Source of the DNA: Sceloporus undulatus | Taxonomy: Eukaryota > Chordata > Lepidosauria > Squamata > Phrynosomatidae | Direction of reading: 5' to 3' | NCBI RefSeq assembly: GCF_019175285.1 | Contig: NC_056524.1 | Span: 12,975,872-13,039,871 of the forward strand | Length of the DNA: 64,000 nt | In this document: piece after piece, positions 59,002 through 64,000 of the stretch | How positions within the stretch are numbered: position 1 is the stretch's first letter | How the letters are laid out: every line of letters begins with the position of its first letter | Notes under the pieces: model-generated | Seen by the model: only the letters and a program-made list of their open reading frames with translations | What the model was told of the DNA's origin: nothing | Databases searched by the model: none | Made by a program: the position numbers and the translations under genes

Positions 59002-59092
59002 GTAAGACGATTCATCCTTTGCAGTATCCTGGCTGGCTCAGAGCTTGGAAACCCAAAAAGATTTTTTAATCCACCTCATCCCACCCCAGCAT

Positions 59093-59235
59093 AAGCTTTC
59101 ATGGACCACAGCCCACATCTTCAGATTAATGTATTTATGCATTTGACGTGATGGGTGAAAGATTATGAACGTTTATGAAATTATGAAAAAGCTTAGGAAA
59201 TAAATTTGCTAATCTTTAAAGATGCCACCAGACTC
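59093..59235. mobile_element. MITE remnant
   Basis: 'cataagctttcatggaccac' and 'tttaaagatgccaccagact' are the two ends of a palindromic reptile element. The middle is lost. Confidence 0.5.
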
Positions 59236-60484
59236 CTTTCCCCCTCCTTCCCTTCTTTTTATACTAAAAGTGACTACTCCAGCCTTTTTTCCTGAAATTG
59301 CTTGGATGTGTTAGTGCTAATATGTTAGTGTTAAATTGCTAAAGGAACTTAATTAATAAGTATTAAAAACATTTACTCATTTACACAAAGCTATTATCAA
59401 TAACCTCTCAGCCTGCTAGGCACATGTAATGCAACTAATTTGTTAATTGCTTTGTTAATGGATCTTTTAAATCTTAGGTTTTTTTTTTTTTAAAAAAAGA
59501 AAGTCATTTAAAATTACCAAAAGGGCCTGTAATGAATTACATTAGTAAGAAATACTAACCATTATTCAGAAGCATCATCACTGCTGTTTAACAATTAAAA
59601 TAAATTGTTTTTAAATGCTAATTATTTAGGGGATAGGGAAAAGATTAATTAATTAGCTAATGCCTGCCAAATATGATAGTTGCTCAGTACTAGAACCTTT
59701 CCTGATTACCAACATTCCTCTAGACAGTCTGGTTTTAATGGAGGTACCTTCAGTCTTTCAGATGTTTTGAACTACATGTCCTTTAATTCCTTACTGCTGA
59801 ACATAATATTTGGGGTTTCTCCGAGTTGCAAGTCCTAAGGATCTGGAGGGCCCACACCCCATATGAACTACTGATGAGAAAATGTTTTCTAAAGGACTAT
59901 GCTCCACCTAAAGATAACTGGAGCCTAAACTATATTTAACTTTTATACTTATGGGGCTTCTTCTCATTATTCCCATGTAACTGGGTGCAGCAGAATGCGG
60001 CAATTAGATTATTAAACACTATTTTGGAACAAAGCAATCCATATTTGTAGCACAGTGCATTAATCTATTGTGGAAGTTACTTTGCAATGAATAACAGAGG
60101 CCAAGGTGTTTCCATCCTACTAGGCTTGTTTTTCCTTCATTCTACATTGAAAATAGTAAGTGTTGCCAGGCTGAAAACTGGAGAGGGCTCCTGTACCTTT
60201 AATGGCTTTTGGAGAACAGGTACTTTCAGTAGGTGTTGCTTGTTACATGACAAGCAAGAGCTGTTGAAATTCCCTCTTCTACATAACCAATACAGGAAAT
60301 GTCTCCAGGTTTTACTCTGATAAACCTAACAGGAATAGGCACAGAGTTTGCAGACATTATTTTTTTTGGAATACAGTTCCCAGAAGTCTATAGCTAGTAT
60401 GGCCACTAGGCTACATCATGAAGATTGGGAAATTCTGAGAGTTGTAGTATACGAAAGGAACTTTTCCAGGTTCTGGATTGGGAT

Positions 60485-60700
60485 TGTTGCTGCTGTGTGC
60501 TTTTGAATCATTTCTGATTTATGGAAAGCCTAAGCGGAACCTATCCCAGGCTTTTTTTGGCCAGAGAAGGTTTCAGGCTGAGAGAGTGTGATTAGCCCAA
60601 GGTCACCCACTGGGTTTCCATGGCCAACTGGGGATTCGAACCTTGATCTCAAGAGTCCTAGTCCAACACAGAAACCACTACACCACACTAGCTATCCTCA
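60485..60700 (-). repeat. tRNA-type SINE, 36 bases before an exon
   Basis: Tail 'gctgtgtgcttttgaatcat', body 'gtgattagcccaaggtcacc', head 'aaaccactacaccacactag'. Leaves only a short pyrimidine tract before the exon at 60736. Confidence 0.85.
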
Positions 60701-60735
60701 TTCATACACAGATAAGGAACCTCTTTCTTCTACAG

Positions 60736-60905
60736 AAGTCCTGCATTTTTGAGAAGAGGCCACCTAGTTCCACCCCTCATGAAAAACAAGAGGCGTATGC
60801 GCAACAGTTGGAGAAACAACTAAGTGACAAGGCAGCAAGGGAAATGAAAGAGAAGCAGGACCAGGACCTTATTGAACGCCTGGAGCTAATGCAGCTGGCA
60901 GAAGA
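60736..60905 (+). CDS. CCDC81: CCDC81 exon KSCIFEKRP to MQLAE
   Basis: Acceptor 'tcttctacag' and donor 'gtaagt'. Encodes KSCIFEKRPPSSTPHEKQEA, YAQQLEKQLSDKAAREMKEK, QDQDLIERLELMQLAE plus two bases. A long, charged coiled-coil segment. The next exons (family LAAQRAKFL... onward) are not found before 64000. Confidence 0.95.
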
Positions 60906-60939
60906 GTAAGTCTTCAGGAAGGAGTTATTTCTCTAAGTA

Positions 60940-61182
60940 TTGTTGCTGTTGCATGCCTTCAAGTCATTTCCACCTTTATGGTGACTCTAAGGCGAACCTT
61001 TCATGGGGTTTTCTTGGCAAGTTTCTTCAAAGGAGGTTTCCATTGCCATCCTCTGAGGCTGAGTGCATTTGACTTGTCCAAGATTACTCAGTGGGTTTAC
61101 TTGGCTGAGTCACGATTCAAACTCTGGTCTCCAGAGTCCTAGTCTAATGCTCAAACCACTAAGCCACACTGTATCCTCTTGG
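60940..61182 (-). repeat. tRNA-type SINE, 34 bases after an exon
   Basis: Tail 'gttgctgttgcatgccttca', body 'ttgacttgtccaagattact', head 'aaaccactaagccacactg'. Same orientation as the SINE at 60485. Confidence 0.85.
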
Positions 61183-61479
61183 CTTGGCTTGCATCCTCTT
61201 AAGTATCCTGCCTATACCTTTCTCAAAATATTTCTTCTGCATGTTTAAGGCAGGGTTGACCAAAGTATCTTCAGGCCTCAAAGTGTGACACCTGAAACTC
61301 CCGAAACTTTGTAAAAAACAAACAAACAAAAATGTTTTGTCCATGGCTCAGAAAGGCTGTAGAACACTGGTCTTGCTCCTCAGCCCCCCACATACCATGG
61401 AAATTCCTTAGGAGCACCAAAAAAAAAGGAGAGTTCCCCTCCCCAAAATTGGCCAGAATCAAACCCAGAAGTAATGTTG

Positions 61480-62050
61480 CTCACTGTCTGGATTGGAGAA
61501 CCTAATTCCCAATAACCAAGACAACAAGGTAGTGTGGTAGAAACTAGAGATTTATTCTGGATATCAAGACAGAAAGTTCCCCATCCCAGGTTCAGTGTTG
61601 GAACTGAAAAAGTACCCTATTGAACCATCACAAATACATTCCCATCCTCTAACCCCCTTTCCAACTCTGATCACTCCCCTTTGATGCAGATCAAAGAGAC
61701 CTTCATGTTTCTCTCCTTCCCCTCCTGTGTTATCATTTCATCTCCCTTCAGGAAGAAGATCATCCCTGTTTCACAGCTCAGATCCATGGCAGGAAGGTTG
61801 GGGTCATAAAACTACAACTCCTTTTCACCACTGGCTATTTGCCCCTCCTGTTTGTTCTCCAGGATTGGATTTAACATAACTGATGTCCCCTTCCCAATAG
61901 CCAACATACTATTCAGTGTTAAATCACCATATCACCATGCCCTCACATCTTCATCCCCTAATATTATCATATCATCATGCCAACATGACAGAACCATGCA
62001 TATGGATTCTGACACTCACTTCGTGTTCTCTTTTTGACTATTTTTGGCTC
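61480..62050 (-). repeat. Unclassified, possibly LTR-like fossil
   Basis: On the minus strand, 'ccagaataaatctctagttt' resembles an LTR polyadenylation region, followed by 'accttgttgtcttggttatt'. No proteins are seen. Family unknown; weak call. Confidence 0.2.
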
Positions 62051-62144
62051 CCCCGCCCCGTCCCAAGGTATTAAGGGCTGGAAAGGTCTCTTTTTTGAGC
62101 TGATTTGTTTGGGTTCTAGAGTTTTCAAAGTATTTCAAACAATA

Positions 62145-62366
62145 AAATACAGTTGGCCCTCTGTTTCCACTGATTCAACCATCCATGGCTTGAAAATATT
62201 CCAAAAGTATATAAATTCCAGAACACAAACCTTGATTTTGCCACTTTATATAAGGGGCACCATGTTACTACACCATTGTATAGAATGGGATTTGACCCTC
62301 TACTGATTTTATACCCACGGTGGGTCCTGGAACCAAACCCCAGCAGATACCGAGGGCCCACTGGAA
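62145..62366. mobile_element. Tigger-like DNA transposon
   Basis: 'tacagttggccctctgtttc', 'ccatggcttgaaaatattcc' and 'gggtcctggaaccaaacccc'. Third copy of its family in the window. Confidence 0.7.
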
Positions 62367-62534
62367 TAATTGAAATAAAAGAATAAAGAAAAGAAGTAAG
62401 GAGATACAACTTACATGGTGCATTTTCAGACATCTATTTATATTGTTGTTACCCAAAAAGCTAGGAGTTCTGGGAGGGCACCCACAATTAATATATTTTG
62501 AAGGAATTTTAATAGCTCAAACAAAAATACACCT

Positions 62535-63340
62535 TGGCTGGGGCAATGTTCAGCCTGGGATCCCTTTGTATATTAATTCCAAACCACACAGAACTCTCAG
62601 AGTGCAAAGTACAACTTAATTTTATTGACCAGCAGCAAAGGGGGAAATCACCATTCATGCAATAGCATTCACACACACGTACAAGAACTAATGAAATTAA
62701 AGGTAATAGCTTGTAGTAAGATTGAGGGAAGGCAATTTCTTACCCATACTGAAGTAGAGTTCTAATCAGGGGATGATGGGAATGACAGCAGTTCAACAAG
62801 GCTGGCTGAAATATGGGGGGTGGTCAGCCTGTGTTGAGGGGTCAGAATGAAATCTGGCAGCATTCCTGCCTGATTTCTGACTGAGACAACATGTGAATGC
62901 CAAGGCCAGCTTTTTATACAGTCTTGGAATCCCCAAAACAATGGAATCTCCACCTGGTTGATGGTTTTAACTTCAGAGTTAAGGCATATTTTTGGTTGAT
63001 GGCAGTGACACTGATTTAATCAAACAGTAATAAGATCAGGATAACCCCACGGAGTTTGGGATAGGATGGGGTGTGGGAATGTACCATTGGTGCTAGCTGA
63101 AAGATTGGCTTAATGATTGAGGCTAATGCACACAGCAAAAGGGGGTGGAAAACAGTAGTACTTGCACCCATTAAGTTACCTGGGTCCTTTACACATGTCT
63201 CCAGGTCTGTATGACTGTTCATGAGATGTTCACATAAAGATCATCAGAATTACAGATGGAAATTACTTCTGTCCAGGTTGATGCTCTTTGGCTTCTCTGT
63301 AACTGCTGTTATAATGCAACAAAACATTTGTACACCCAAA
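62535..63340 (-). repeat. Possible solo-LTR-like fossil, reverse strand
   Basis: Minus strand: a TATA-like 'actgtataaaaagctggcc' (plus 62909-62927) lies about 290 bases before 'ggtcaataaaattaagttg' (plus 62612-62630), the spacing of an LTR promoter and polyadenylation signal. No internal genes flank it. Ends and family uncertain. Confidence 0.35.
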
Positions 63341-63417
63341 TAACACAAGGGTGTAGTAACATAAGTCAATAGGTGGCTTGAAGGCACACACACACATATC
63401 TGTAAGAGAACTCTTGG

Positions 63418-63642
63418 GGACCTTTCACACTACACTAATATAGTGCTATCATTCCAATTTAATTACCAAGATTGCACTCTGTAGAATCCTGGACTTTGTA
63501 GTTTGTGAGACACTAGAGCTCTCTGGCAAAGAGTGCAGCATGCTGCTCCCTAAACTGCAAATCCTAATATTTCAGGGATGTGGCCCTGACAGTTAAGTGG
63601 AATCATAGCACTAAAATTGTATAGTGTGATTAAGCCCTTTCT
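63418..63642. mobile_element. Palindromic MITE in CCDC81 intron
   Basis: Ends 'ctttcacactacactaatat' and 'attgtatagtgtgattaag'; inner arms 'gaatcctggactttgtagtt' and 'aaactgcaaatcctaatatt'. Confidence 0.7.
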
Positions 63643-64000
63643 GTTGAAAAATAAGATTTTTTTAAAAATGGCAGTGCAGGAGGGCTCTTGCAACTAATTT
63701 TCAAAATTAATTACCATTTCCAGGGGCTTTCAATAGATGCAACACATCCTTGCTTTTGTGGCAAGAAAAACTGTTCCAGAGAAACTGTAGGCCTCAAGAG
63801 TTGCAAAAAAACAGTCTTGGGAAGCTGTGGATAGTGTGAAGACTATATGTTGCTCATGCCTAATGTAAATAAATAAGCAAGACCTCTTTCTTCTTCTTCT
63901 TCTATGTTTCAGACACCCAGCTTTCCTTGACCCAGACTAAGTACCATTTTAAAACATATCAAGATTTGGCAACTTTGTAATAACTGCATCAGTTTACAGT

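Larger units (their letters stand above)
34174..60905 (+). other. CCDC81: CCDC81 gene, 5' part (ten firm exons; continues beyond window)
   Basis: CCDC81 is a cilium- and centrosome-associated protein with two tandem HU-like domains (eukaryotic relatives of bacterial HU/IHF) and a C-terminal coiled coil. Its exact job is poorly known. Exons 1-4 encode HU-like domain 1 (residues about 8-95, with GVLIPGLGTF) and domain 2 (about 100-175, with FTFKGIGVLVVRD and VKMKFYKDFL). Exons 5-6 begin a variable linker. After a gap come the exons at 54949, 57517, 58894 and 60736, encoding a Cys/His motif and a charged helical region. Exon 6 ends in phase 1 but the exon at 54949 opens in phase 2, so at least one linker exon is missing or damaged; 46763-46994 is the best candidate. 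The last exons lie past 64000. Confidence 0.93.

Noticed and set aside
63913-63940. Terminal CCDC81 exon (HPAFLDPD then stop)
   Set aside because: The acceptor 'ctatgtttcag' is good and the phase fits, but the peptide does not resemble the expected LAAQRAKFL continuation. Probably chance.

Overview
The window is nuclear DNA of a vertebrate, most likely a squamate reptile (lizard). The genes have mammal-like exon sequences in long AT-rich introns. The interspersed repeats fit a lizard: CR1 LINEs, BovB/RTE LINE pieces, many tRNA-headed SINEs with a BovB-like tail, a 5S rRNA-headed SINE, and dozens of palindromic non-autonomous DNA transposons. The exact species cannot be fixed from the sequence.

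Three protein genes lie head to tail on the + strand: EED, HIKESHI and CCDC81. As I recall, this is also the human 11q14.2 order. EED (exons 2-12, 942-15216) encodes the WD40 subunit of PRC2 that reads H3K27me3. Its first exon, about 38 codons, lies upstream of the window, and the 403 residues seen complete the usual 441. HIKESHI (18572-26649, five exons, 197 residues) is complete and encodes the nuclear import carrier for HSP70. CCDC81 starts at 34174 and runs past the window end. Ten of its exons are firmly placed and one damaged candidate exon is proposed. It encodes two HU-like domains, a small Cys/His motif and a coiled coil. The three genes share no pathway that I know of; the order looks like conserved synteny, not a functional cluster.

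Layout: 1-900 holds scrambled or poor-quality CR1 and SINE pieces. 942-15385 is EED with repeat-filled introns. 15390-18290 is intergenic, with SINEs and a cluster of hAT-type palindromes next to the HIKESHI promoter. 18300-26830 is HIKESHI. 26850-33800 is intergenic, made mostly of nested transposons plus LTR-like sequence. 33840-64000 is CCDC81. Between 46.3 and 49.7 kb there is a 25-base run of N followed by sequence that looks poorly polished: a CR1 copy there carries many one-base insertions, and the candidate CCDC81 exon appears frameshifted.

The most interesting observations are: a likely ciliary X-box in the CCDC81 promoter; divergent ZNF143/THAP11-like sites in the HIKESHI promoter beside palindromic transposons that carry near-consensus copies of the same motif; a GC-rich PIF/Harbinger-type MITE with TAA duplications; a LINE insertion with an 11-base target duplication in EED; a 5S-headed SINE sharing body and tail with the tRNA-headed SINEs; and several nested insertions that give relative ages. 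I found no sign of a wholly new gene system.
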